This document shows, in pieces, positions 17,953-25,241 of a DNA stretch of 64,000 nucleotides. The stretch is taken from NCBI RefSeq assembly GCF_900111005.1, contig NZ_FOFV01000001.1, positions 620,001 to 684,000 of the forward strand, given 5' to 3'. The translations under genes were made by a program, and so were the position numbers. Every line of letters starts with the position of its first letter. Within the stretch, counting starts at the first letter, position 1. Below the pieces are notes generated by a model that ran no database searches, was not told where the DNA came from, and was given only the letters and a program-made list of their open reading frames with translations. The DNA comes from Lentzea albida. GTDB lineage: Bacteria > Actinomycetota > Actinomycetes > Mycobacteriales > Pseudonocardiaceae.

Positions 17953-18590
17953 GTCGGTTTTCCAGGTTTTGGGTATGACGGCAACGCCGCAGGGGTGCTG
18001 GGCGAGTTCAGGGCTGCATGGTCGGTGGAGGAGTTCGTTGCTCCTCATCGTCCGACTGGTCGCAGAAGTTACCAGGGGATGCCGCTCGAGCAATAGCATT
18101 TGATCAACTGGGCACGATTCTGGTCATCGACACTCTTGTCTGCATGCGTCCCTGAGCTGCTGCTATGTCGGCCGCGCTCGGTCCTCCAACTTCGGCGACC
18201 GTGGAATAATGGCTGCTCAGGGCATGGTTGGAAGCCACTGGGGTGGATGGTCCGCGGCAGAGTGTTCCGGCTCCGCATCGCCATCGAACAACCTCCGATT
18301 TCGAGGCAATATCCAATACGGTGTCAACTTTCTGTCCCTTGTGAAGGCAGGGTCTGCTGTTGTATGTGGCTAGGCGTTTCTTGCGGGATCAGGGAGCTCT
18401 TCCAATCTGACTGGAATAGTCTTAGCTTGACGAAACAAGCTAGCGACAGGAGGGAGGTTGACGAGAGCGAAGACGCTGACGCCAAACAGCAGGAGCACTC
18501 GACCTGGACAGCGGTGAGCATGCTTGGCGATGTTGGCCGGGTCGTGCCTAGCATCGGTCCTTGACCACGCTCGCGCAGGGAGCCGCTACC
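17953..18590. promoter_or_regulatory. Divergent upstream region of the defence operon
   Basis: About 640 bp without a convincing gene, visibly lower in GC than its neighbours. It lies between the outward-facing starts of the NERD-helicase operon and the metalloprotease gene, so both promoters should be here. Two small dyads stand close together: TTCCA/TGGAA at 18400-18416 and TAGCTTG/CAAGCTA at 18423-18442, both candidate operators. A 154-codon plus-strand frame at 18100-18564 has no recognisable features and is not called. Confidence 0.5.
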
Positions 18591-19070
18591 GTGTTCCGAC
18601 CAGTGTTCAGTCGTGCTCTGGAGTCGAAAGAACGCAACATCGTCCATGAGGTGTTCGGCGACGCCCTCGACATCAACGCCCTGACCCTGGCCGAGGGCGG
18701 CATCCTGGGCAGCTTCGGCGTGGCCCGCACCCTGCCCCGCCTCGTCACCTTCCCCAAGGGCGTCCTCACCACGCCACAACAACAGGCCCGCTACGAGCGC
18801 TGGCTGGTCCACGAACTGACGCACGCCTACCAGTACCAACACGGCCGCAGCGTCCTGAGCCTCCTGCCGACCGCCATCGCAGGCTTCTTCAAGAAGAGCC
18901 TCTACGACTACGGCGGCCCGGAAGGCCTGCACGGTAGGACTTTCGGTGACTTCAACACCGAACAACAGGCCAACATCATCGCCGACTACTACTACCTCAG
19001 CCGGTACGAGCCGCACCGCGATCTGACGGCCTACGAGCCGTACATCGCGCACGTCCGGTCAGGCGGTTGA
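18591..19070 (+). CDS. Small HExxH metalloprotease-like protein (DUF4157-like)
   Basis: The 159-residue protein carries LVHELTHAYQYQ, a zinc-binding HExxH motif, preceded by RNIVHEVFGDALDINALTLAEGG. This is the arrangement of the short DUF4157 / eCIS-core putative metalloproteases common in actinomycetes, which are not otherwise characterised. A C-terminal block, FNTEQQANIIADYYYLSRYEP, is also typical. The frame is open from TTG 18561, but GTG 18591 is preceded by AGGGAG at a good distance and gives the usual MFRP-like start. No contractile-injection genes are nearby. It lies just outside the conjugative element, whose attL begins 53 bp downstream. Confidence 0.8.
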   Translation: MFRPVFSRALESKERNIVHEVFGDALDINALTLAEGGILGSFGVARTLPRLVTFPKGVLTTPQQQARYERWLVHELTHAYQYQHGRSVLSLLPTAIAGFFKKSLYDYGGPEGLHGRTFGDFNTEQQANIIADYYYLSRYEPHRDLTAYEPYIAHVRSGG

Positions 19071-19084
19071 TCGCCTTGGAAAAG

Positions 19085-19123
19085 ATCAAGCTCCGACCGC
19101 GTTGCCGCTGGTCAGAGCTTGAT
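19085..19123. terminator. Hairpin; probable original terminator of the tRNA-Arg gene
   Basis: ATCAAGCTCCGAC (19085-19097) pairs with GTCAGAGCTTGAT (19111-19123) apart from one G-U pair. It abuts the attL copy of the tRNA 3' end on the side where the tRNA transcript would have ended before integration, so it probably served the tRNA then. It may now also end the metalloprotease transcript. Confidence 0.6.
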
Positions 19124-19184
19124 TTCACCCGGCGAAAGGTGGTGCCCCAGGCAGGATTCGAACCTGCGACACACGGTTTAGGAA
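19123..19184. repeat. attL: 62-bp direct repeat with a tRNA-Arg 3' fragment
   Basis: The 62 bases are identical to 35055-35116. They cover the tRNA 3' part from the anticodon loop through CCA plus 17 bp of downstream sequence. The tRNA 5' half is absent here, so this copy is the displaced 3' end left by integration. Confidence 0.93.
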
Positions 19185-19491
19185 TGTGCTTTTCGGGTGG
19201 GGAGTGCTGCTCTACCTGCGGCGATGCCATCACCGTTGCTCGCACCATGCGCCGCATGGTCTCGGTTCGGCCACAGTTCGCACCACGACCCGCACCACGA
19301 CGTGAGCCGCTCATCGGTGCCACCACACGGCAGGTCGGCGCTGGGCGAGTAGCGAGCCAGCAAGATCATAACTGGTGCACGGAGCGGCTTGCCTCCTTCG
19401 TAGGAATCGCAGTTACCGCCGTAACGTTTCACCCGGTTTCCGGAGATGTCTCGGTTGCATCTGTAGGACTCTGCCGGAGAGGCGGGACAGC
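19185..19491. other. Non-coding stretch between attL and the Shedu gene
   Basis: About 300 bp with no gene supported. GCACCATGCG, CGCACCACGA and CGCACCACGACG at 19241-19301 are a run of similar GCACCA-containing units that could be integrase or excisionase arm sites. The Shedu promoter should lie towards the right end. Confidence 0.4.
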
Positions 19492-20601
19492 ATGAGTGGC
19501 GTAGGAAAAATAGAGATCAACTCGACCAGTACCAGCACGGCTGACGTCACCCCTGTAGTCCTTCGCCCGGGCACGCTGACGCGACTCGTGTTCAAGCCAA
19601 TCCTCGTCAAGAATGAGCAGGACGAAGCTGCTTCGGTTAGCGGCGAGCTGACCTACCAGAAGAAGCTTAAGTCGGATGAATGGGAAGATGTCGACAGCAT
19701 CAACTTGCAGACGCTGAAGGCTGGAGAGAACGTACGGATTGCCCTGAAGTCTGGCGAAGTTCTCAAGATGTATCAGTGTCTGTCGGCGCTTTACGAACAC
19801 ATGCGGGCAAACGGAGTCGAGTACGGAACTAAGCATCTCATACCGATTGAGGAATCGTCCGGACTGTCGGCCGTGCTAGAGATGATTGCAGGATTTCCCG
19901 ATCAGGACGCCATTATGGGCGTGCTTGACTGGTTGAAGAACCGTGACGTGGGGGCGGTAGCAACAGCGTTGGGTGCAAACGAGGGGACGTTAGTTAGTCA
20001 CCTTGCCGTTGCTACGGGAGTTGCACGGCTGCGAGCGTTTGTTCAGGAAGCCGAAGAGAACCTGGCCAACCCCGAGGAAAGCTTCTGGCAGGATCTGCTC
20101 GTGCGCAATAGTTGGGCGCTCGGCCAGCTGTATTCGTACCCTGTAGTGATCCTTCAGGATCAGGCATACCTAGGGGGCAAGGCCGTCGATAGCCGTGGCG
20201 GCAACGTGGCGGACTTTCTATACAAGAACGATCTCACAGATAACGCCTTGATCGTCGAAATAAAGACGCCGACTGCGCGCCTCACTGGCGACAGAACGTA
20301 TCGCAACAACGCCTATGCGTGTACTAAGGAGCTAGCGGGTGCAGTGCAGCAGGTCCTTCAGGATCTGTCTACACTTCGGGCCAGCTATGGCGCATTGCAT
20401 CAAGACCGTGAGCCTGAGTTCAGGATCTTTAGTCCGAGATTGCTTCTGGTTATTGGAAACCTGGCTCACGAGGGCGATATTGACAGGAAGCGCAGTTTTG
20501 AGCTTTTCAGGAATGGCTTGCATGAAGTCGACATTGTAACCTTTGATGAGCTTGTGGCGAAAGCCAAGCTCCTGCTTGCGTTGTTCGAAGAAGCGTTCTA
20601 G
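19492..20601 (+). CDS. Shedu-type anti-phage nuclease (SduA-like, DUF4263)
   Basis: The 369-residue protein has the Shedu C-terminal nuclease: EESFWQDLLVRNSWALGQLY (196-214), GGNVADFLY (236-244, Asp241) and IVEIKTPTARL (254-264, Glu256 and Lys258), a PD-(D/E)xK-like D...ExK set. The single-gene Shedu system is an established anti-phage defence whose DUF4263 domain is a nuclease. The N-terminal 180 residues are a variable region that usually senses the trigger or gates activity; nothing recognisable is seen in it. ATG 19492 fits with GAGAGG upstream; a longer frame from 19375 has arginine-rich filler. Base composition is lower in GC than the chromosome, consistent with recent arrival as AICE cargo. 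Confidence 0.88.
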   Translation: MSGVGKIEINSTSTSTADVTPVVLRPGTLTRLVFKPILVKNEQDEAASVSGELTYQKKLKSDEWEDVDSINLQTLKAGENVRIALKSGEVLKMYQCLSALYEHMRANGVEYGTKHLIPIEESSGLSAVLEMIAGFPDQDAIMGVLDWLKNRDVGAVATALGANEGTLVSHLAVATGVARLRAFVQEAEENLANPEESFWQDLLVRNSWALGQLYSYPVVILQDQAYLGGKAVDSRGGNVADFLYKNDLTDNALIVEIKTPTARLTGDRTYRNNAYACTKELAGAVQQVLQDLSTLRASYGALHQDREPEFRIFSPRLLLVIGNLAHEGDIDRKRSFELFRNGLHEVDIVTFDELVAKAKLLLALFEEAF

Positions 20602-20648
20602 TGCAGTGTCTGCGCGAACGCGATTGGGGTTACTGGATATATTTGGGG

Positions 20649-21752
20649 TCAGGCTCGAATTACGTTTGGCATGTTAAATGTAGGTGACGCACGTTCCAGC
20701 TCTGCCGAGATAAGGAAGCGCAGTGCGTCGCGAGTTGCACGGAACGGTAGCCGAGGAGCTTCATCAGGCTTGACTTGTATGGACATCTCAGTCACAAGGT
20801 CAACCGTGCGGCGACCTTCGTGGACAAATGAGCTTCGAGCTTGATAAGCGCCAGAAAGGGCGTTTCGTATGATCGTTTCTGTCGGTTCGGCGATGAACCG
20901 CGGCCGTTCCTTCTCCCAGTGACCGCCTGTGATGGTTCCGGCGGAAGCATCAAACTCGTGAGACCAGTCTTGTATGGGCTCCGACCAGAATTCGAGCGGT
21001 ATGCTCGAAAGTGCATAGTCGACAAACCTGCGCTTTAGGTTGCGATGTTTGTTGTCGGCGAGTAGGGCCTTGCGCATCCTGGATTTCTGATCATCGTTCA
21101 GCTTCCCCTTGCGGAATGTCCCTTCCCAGCGGCTTGATTCCGACCAATCGTCCCAGGCTGAGGAAGTTGTCCCGAACCGCTTCGACAGAAGTTCGAGTGC
21201 GCCAACCAGCAGCGCGTACGCAGCATTGGTTTCTCTTGTTGAGAGCAGGCATGCGCTGTAGTGCATCTGTATGGCTGCTGATATGACGTCGTGGTCTTCG
21301 GGTGATAGTGACAGAAGTCTCGTGAGGTTGTTGGTTACGTGGTTTGCGTCAGCATCCGTCGTAAACGGTGCCATCAGTGTCGAGTCGATTCGGTCGCCGA
21401 GTGGAACAGCTAGCGAGTATTCAACGCCTAGAAGGCGAGTGTGAATCTCTTCGAGTGCTTCTATTCGGCGGTTGAAGGTGAAAGTGAGCAGGCCGGCCCA
21501 CTCTTGTGATTGACCTGCGATCGAGCGCATGTCGGACTGAGTTTGCTTGTGGGCTGGCCATTCAAGATTGGTAAGGGTTTCGATCGGGAGGCCTACGCGA
21601 TGAATATGCTGTTCAGCCGTAAGTTCGGCATACCGTGATTTGAGGCCACCTTGAACTGCCCCTGGCACGATCACTCTAGTGATAGCTGACCCTACGTCGC
21701 CATCGTCGACGGCTTTACGGAGGCCTCGAACCCAGTGCCAAAGTGCGCGCAT
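20649..21752 (-). CDS. HEPN-domain protein (Apea-like), putative defence RNase
   Basis: The 367-residue protein ends in a helical domain with YQARSSFVHEGRR; Arg306-x4-His311 is the HEPN active-site pattern in the form seen in Apea-like HEPN proteins. Upstream, AAYALLVGALELLSKRFG (178-194) is the usual first HEPN helix. The remaining N-terminal part is not recognised. HEPN proteins are often RNases of toxin-antitoxin, abortive infection or CRISPR-linked systems. It is convergent with Shedu and divergent from the NUDIX gene, and lower in GC than the AICE core. No small antitoxin frame is evident beside it, so it may act alone. Confidence 0.68.
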   Translation of the reverse strand: MRALWHWVRGLRKAVDDGDVGSAITRVIVPGAVQGGLKSRYAELTAEQHIHRVGLPIETLTNLEWPAHKQTQSDMRSIAGQSQEWAGLLTFTFNRRIEALEEIHTRLLGVEYSLAVPLGDRIDSTLMAPFTTDADANHVTNNLTRLLSLSPEDHDVISAAIQMHYSACLLSTRETNAAYALLVGALELLSKRFGTTSSAWDDWSESSRWEGTFRKGKLNDDQKSRMRKALLADNKHRNLKRRFVDYALSSIPLEFWSEPIQDWSHEFDASAGTITGGHWEKERPRFIAEPTETIIRNALSGAYQARSSFVHEGRRTVDLVTEMSIQVKPDEAPRLPFRATRDALRFLISAELERASPTFNMPNVIRA

Positions 21753-21894
21753 AAGCTTCCGATCGTGGTGTGGGTCAGGTCTACAGCGTAATCGCTGCTG
21801 TGGATGCCGGTGTTACGTGCGGCGGAAAATCTGGAACGCTGACGCTTGTGGTCCTCCTCTAGCGATCGATCTGTTGTGCGAATACGATTGCGGG

Positions 21895-22476
21895 GTGACG
21901 GAGTACCCGGAAGAACTTAAGTGGAAAGTTCACGGCAGGCGGACTGTCTACGACAACCGCTGGGTTCAGGTTGACCTTGTTGACGTCGAGCCTCCGGATG
22001 GAAGCCGATTCGAGCATCATGTCGTTCGGCTTGACCATGTGGCGGTGGCACTTCTCGTAAACGAGCGTGAGGAGGTTCTGACGCTGTGGCGCTATAGGTT
22101 CGCAGTTGATAAATGGGGCTACGAACTGATCGGCGGACTGGTTGAGGAGGGTGAAGAACCGGCAGCCACGGCGGCACGCGAGGCAGAAGAAGAGACAGGC
22201 TGGAAGCCGATCGGCGAGCCAGAGCACATCGGCACTTTCCAGCCCCTGCCAGGCATCATCGACGCACCCGTGGATACCTATGTTTGGCGAGCAGCGGAGA
22301 AGGTTGGAGAGCCGACGGACGCCGAGGAAGCCGCTCGGATCGAGTGGATCTCGGTTGACCGAGTACTGGACCTGGTTCAACGCGGCGAAGTTCTCGGATC
22401 TGGCGCGATCGTGCCTCTCCTCTACTACCTAGCCTCACGCGCTGTCGGAACGTCCTCGGGGGACAGGAAGCTCTAG
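21895..22476 (+). CDS. NUDIX hydrolase of the AICE
   Basis: The 193-residue protein contains a complete Nudix box, GLVEEGEEPAATAAREAEEETGW (GX5EX7REUXEEXGU), preceded by KWGYELIGG. The fold resembles ADP-ribose pyrophosphatase types, with WKVHGRRTVYDNRWVQVDLVDV as the N-terminal strand region. NUDIX genes are a recurrent accessory of AICEs, where a role in hydrolysing a signal nucleotide has been proposed but not settled. GTG 21895 is chosen because the region before it reads as the HEPN/NUDIX intergenic spacer. The 3' end overlaps the convergent TPR regulator by 42 bp. Confidence 0.92.
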   Translation: MTEYPEELKWKVHGRRTVYDNRWVQVDLVDVEPPDGSRFEHHVVRLDHVAVALLVNEREEVLTLWRYRFAVDKWGYELIGGLVEEGEEPAATAAREAEEETGWKPIGEPEHIGTFQPLPGIIDAPVDTYVWRAAEKVGEPTDAEEAARIEWISVDRVLDLVQRGEVLGSGAIVPLLYYLASRAVGTSSGDRKL

Positions 22477-23610
22477 GTTCGCGAGCCGCCGTTGCTGGCG
22501 ATCGGACTTGATGCGGGACGCAAGCTGTCGTGCCTTGCGCGCGTAGTCGAGCGCTCCCCGGCTGTCGCCAGCAGCGGCGTACGCGAAGGCAAGATCTACG
22601 TACAGGTTGGTCTGACCGCGCACGGCGTTGAGTCCGGGCGTGGCGAGATCTCGAACGGCTGCTTCGAGTTGATTGATGGCGTCCTGGTCGCCCAACCGCA
22701 AGAGTGAGCTGCCGCGCCAGCGCACGAGCTGCCCTTCGTTGAGGAGTAGGAAGGGCATCTCGGGATCGACCGGATTCGTTGGCAGCAAAGAGCTTGCGTC
22801 ATCGAACGCGCGCAACGCCGCGTCCCGCTGGCCATCGGCGGCGAGCCCTTCGCCGTGTGCTGCGGCAAGCCACGATCGCAGCAACGACGGCGCGCGGTTC
22901 TCTGCGACGTACCGCGCGTACTCCAGTAGTTCGACGGCTTCGGCCGGCTGCCCGATGTCGAGCAGGATCACTGCTTGCTGTGCGGCAGCGTGCGCGAGCA
23001 ACTGAGGTGAATCAGCTTCTCGCGCCGAGACTTTCGCGTCCTCGTGGTACTGCCACGCCTGAAGCTGCGAACCTCTATCCAGAGCGGTCCAACCGGCGAG
23101 CGTTCGCGCGTCTGTGAGGATTGCGGCGAGCCGTTCGCGATGACGTGAACTCACGCTGAACGTTCGGTACTCCTCAATCTGGCGTACCAGGCTGTTCAAC
23201 TGGTCCAGTACCACCACGGCGCCGAATTTGTGGTCAGAGCTGCGAAGGTCGTTGACTTGTCGCTGAAACATGTCGAGCGTTCCGCGGTCGATGCTGCGCG
23301 CGACGATCAGCCGTTCGCGCAGCTCTTCAGCGCTCTGGTGCTCGACCTCGGGCGGGAATCCAAGCTCTTCGTTGGTTCGTCCGTAGAACTCTCGGAACAG
23401 CCGTTGATATCCGGGGTCGGTCACCTCTACGTGGCCGTTCTCCCAACGCGACATCATGATGAGCATTGATTGCTCTGTTGCGTGGGGAGCGCCGATCTGC
23501 GGCCCACGTGTCAGGAAGAACCTGACCACCTGCCCCTGTGTGTGGCCAAGCTCCTGACGGACCCCTTGTAGCCTCGATCGAGGCTGCTCACCGCGCTTCC
23601 TTGTCGCCAC
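22435..23610 (-). CDS. TPR-containing transcriptional regulator
   Basis: About 391 residues. Residues 1-75 form an XRE-like region (LQGVRQELGHTQGQVVRFFL, LIMMSRWENGHVEVTDPGYQRLFREFY) with a 25-residue insertion. The rest is helical repeats (ILTDARTLAGWTALDRGSQLQAWQYHEDAKVSA, AYAAAGDSRGALDYARKARQLASR) of the TPR type found in actinobacterial regulators that respond to a ligand or peptide. GTG 23610 is preferred because GGGGAG precedes it; a longer form from 23655 is possible. The gene shares its repeat architecture with the regulator at 32220-33383 at the other end of the element, so the two are likely paralogues with related operators. Confidence 0.8.
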   Translation of the reverse strand: MATRKRGEQPRSRLQGVRQELGHTQGQVVRFFLTRGPQIGAPHATEQSMLIMMSRWENGHVEVTDPGYQRLFREFYGRTNEELGFPPEVEHQSAEELRERLIVARSIDRGTLDMFQRQVNDLRSSDHKFGAVVVLDQLNSLVRQIEEYRTFSVSSRHRERLAAILTDARTLAGWTALDRGSQLQAWQYHEDAKVSAREADSPQLLAHAAAQQAVILLDIGQPAEAVELLEYARYVAENRAPSLLRSWLAAAHGEGLAADGQRDAALRAFDDASSLLPTNPVDPEMPFLLLNEGQLVRWRGSSLLRLGDQDAINQLEAAVRDLATPGLNAVRGQTNLYVDLAFAYAAAGDSRGALDYARKARQLASRIKSDRQQRRLANLELPVPRGRSDSA

Positions 23611-23756
23611 GTCTCCCCGTTCCCCAACGGTTGTGACCTGCGGACCTAACTCCACCTAACACGCGGCGTGATAGCCGCTGACAATTATTTCGACCCCCTC
23701 TCCGGCTGTCTGCTGTTCACATGACAGCGACACCGAAAGCAGCAAGCGAACGAAAG

Positions 23757-24125
23757 CTAGTCCTTTCGACGGCTCCCATCGTCGAGGCGGCTAGCGAGCG
23801 TTCCGACCTGAGCGCGAAGGCCGCGCAGTTCTCGAATGATCGTGTTGAGAAGCGGAACAAGCGGATTGTCAGCCGTGAGGGCCGGCGGCTCGGGTGGCGT
23901 CTTTCCTTGCAGCACCGAAATGAGGTGCTGGGGGTGCCAGTCGAGCGCAATCGACAGCGCTTCGAGCGTCCGCGGATTGCGTCGCCGCTGGATCTTTCCC
24001 TGTTGCATCTCGCGAACGATCGCGAGCGACACCCCGGATCTCTCCGCAAGTTCCTTCTGCTTCAAAGCCAGCTCTGCCGCGCGGGCGTTCATTGCCTCCG
24101 CGACTGCCGACCAATCCTCTGCCAC
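23757..24125 (-). CDS. XRE-family helix-turn-helix regulator
   Basis: The 122-residue protein has an XRE helix-turn-helix at residues 20-75 (LALKQKELAERSGVSLAIVREMQQGKI, then LEALSIALDWHPQHLISVLQG). The C-terminal tail (LVPLLNTIIRELRGLRAQVGTLASRLDD) looks like a short coiled coil, probably for dimerisation. GTG 24125 has GGAGG five bases upstream, better than the longer frame from 24170. It is divergent from the excisionase operon, so it is the natural candidate for the element's main repressor controlling xis, whiB, spread and traB genes through the dyad sites at 24126-24278. Confidence 0.85.
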   Translation of the reverse strand: MAEDWSAVAEAMNARAAELALKQKELAERSGVSLAIVREMQQGKIQRRRNPRTLEALSIALDWHPQHLISVLQGKTPPEPPALTADNPLVPLLNTIIRELRGLRAQVGTLASRLDDGSRRKD

Positions 24126-24278
24126 GTACGCCTCCGTGCTCCGCCTCAGCGCCGACGTTAGCGCGCGCATGTGCCCTGAAACGGGGTTAGCGCTGACATC
24201 GGCGGTGAATCGCCAGTAATCAACGCCAACGTCAGCGCCTTCGGAGAAGAAATCAGTCTTTCGAAAGGTATTCAGCTG
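24126..24278. promoter_or_regulatory. Divergent control region with repeated GTTAGCGC/GTCAGCGC sites
   Basis: In 100 bp the region holds CTCAGCGCC, ACGTTAGCGC, GTTAGCGCTGAC (near-palindromic, 24186-24197) and AACGTCAGCGCC. Spacing and dyad symmetry suggest operators for the divergent XRE repressor. An 11-mer GCGCTGACATC here (24190-24200) recurs at 32188-32198 before the second TPR regulator. Confidence 0.6.
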
Positions 24279-24560
24279 ATGACTACGTCAGGCATGGCGG
24301 GGAGCAACCCGCCGATCTTCTACACAGTCGCCGAAGCCGCGCGCATCCTGCGCGTGGACGTGGCGACCATCTACAGGGCGATCCGAGAGGACGCGTTCCC
24401 GGCGGTGCGCCTGCGCACTCGCTACGTGATTCCTTCTCGTGCGGTCGAGGAGATCGTTCGACAGGCGTCGGAGTCCGGAAGCGTTGTGGACGTCGCCCGG
24501 ATGACCGCTGAGCGGCGGTCCGCCCGTGAGTTCGAGCGGAAGTCCGGGGGTGCGTGGTGA
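24279..24560 (+). CDS. xis: Excisionase / helix-turn-helix DNA-binding protein
   Basis: The 93-residue protein shows YTVAEAARILRVDVATIYRAIREDAFPAVRLRTRYVIPSRAVEEIV, the winged-helix excisionase (MerR-like) fold with the usual strand-ending VIPSRAV. In AICEs Xis directs integrase toward excision at attL and attR. It is the first gene of the rightward operon (xis-whiB-membrane-DUF2637-traB) and its stop overlaps the WhiB start as GTGA. Expression is probably set by the divergent XRE regulator. It could instead act as a transcription factor, as with pSAM2-like Pra proteins, but length and fold favour Xis. Confidence 0.82.
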   Translation: MTTSGMAGSNPPIFYTVAEAARILRVDVATIYRAIREDAFPAVRLRTRYVIPSRAVEEIVRQASESGSVVDVARMTAERRSAREFERKSGGAW

Positions 24561-24922
24561 ACCCGGAGAACTACTACGAGGTGATCGCGGCCGAGCTCGA
24601 CCGCTACGCCAAGGTCCCGGACGACGTGCTGATGGAGATCGTCACCCGTGACGGCACGTGCATGTGGTTGTGGGCCAACGAGGACGGCCCGGAGTGGCAG
24701 GGCGAGGAGATCACGGATCGGGAGTTGGCGGCTCGCCTGTGTGAGTCGTGCCCGGTACGGAGGCTCTGCCTTGAGTGGGAGCTGCGCCTTGCTGGTGAGC
24801 ACCAGTTCGGCGTGTGCGGCGGACTGACCGGAGAGGACCGGCGCGCGCTGTTCCACGTGTGGCGTGCCCGTCGCGACCGGATGAACGAGGACCAGGACGG
24901 AGGGCAGTTCCGTGACGTTTAA
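24557..24922 (+). CDS. WhiB-like iron-sulphur regulator with altered signature
   Basis: The 121-residue protein has the four WhiB cysteines as C-x26-C-x2-C-x5-C (DGTCMWLW, then LCESCPVRRLC) that ligate a 4Fe-4S cluster. Next comes GEHQFGVCGGLTGEDRR, where WhiB proteins normally read G(V/I)WGG, so here Trp is replaced by Cys. The Trp packs the cluster against sigma factor region 4, so the change may alter partner choice or redox behaviour. WhiB-like genes are common on actinobacterial mobile elements, where they probably link transfer to host physiology. It is coupled to xis by GTGA and overlaps the next gene by about ten bases. Confidence 0.9.
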   Translation: MNPENYYEVIAAELDRYAKVPDDVLMEIVTRDGTCMWLWANEDGPEWQGEEITDRELAARLCESCPVRRLCLEWELRLAGEHQFGVCGGLTGEDRRALFHVWRARRDRMNEDQDGGQFRDV

Positions 24923-25241
24923 CGTGACACCAACGCAACTGCTCGTCGTTCTGGGCGTGGCCGTGGTGCTGCTGTGGATCTGGCGAGCCAGTGCCCGTAG
25001 GGCGAAGGCTGCCGCAAACGCAGCGCGAACGGGTGCTCGGTTGCTCTCGCTGACCGGGCGGGTGCTGGTGATGGCTGGCGTCATCGTCGGAGTTCAGTGG
25101 GTGGTGATCACTCACCGGGGCGACACCGTGTTGTTGCTCGTGGTGTTGGGTCTGCCCGCGTTGTTCGCCGCGTACACGCTGACCCGTGCACTCACGATCA
25201 CGTCTTACGACAGTCCGCGAGGTAAGGGTGATCGGCGATGA
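24912..25241 (+). CDS. Small membrane protein of the transfer operon
   Basis: 109 residues with hydrophobic stretches at about 9-24 (LLVVLGVAVVLLWIW), 48-65 (GRVLVMAGVIVGVQWVVI) and 72-90 (TVLLLVVLGLPALFAAYTL). A basic loop, RASARRAKAAANAARTGAR, lies between the first two. It is not recognised by family but its position, between WhiB and DUF2637 and just upstream of traB, is that of the Spd/spread proteins of AICEs and Streptomyces plasmids, which aid intramycelial plasmid spread. GTG 24912 overlaps the whiB end; its stop overlaps the next start as ATGA. Confidence 0.7.
   Translation: MTFNVTPTQLLVVLGVAVVLLWIWRASARRAKAAANAARTGARLLSLTGRVLVMAGVIVGVQWVVITHRGDTVLLLVVLGLPALFAAYTLTRALTITSYDSPRGKGDRR

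Noticed and set aside
18100..18564. A 154-codon plus-strand frame in the intergenic region
   Set aside because: No motif, cysteine- and tryptophan-rich random-looking sequence, no ribosome site; treated as regulatory DNA.
19140..19184. A second tRNA-Arg gene at the left end of the element
   Set aside because: Only the 3' part from the anticodon loop is present; the D-arm and 5' acceptor strand are missing.
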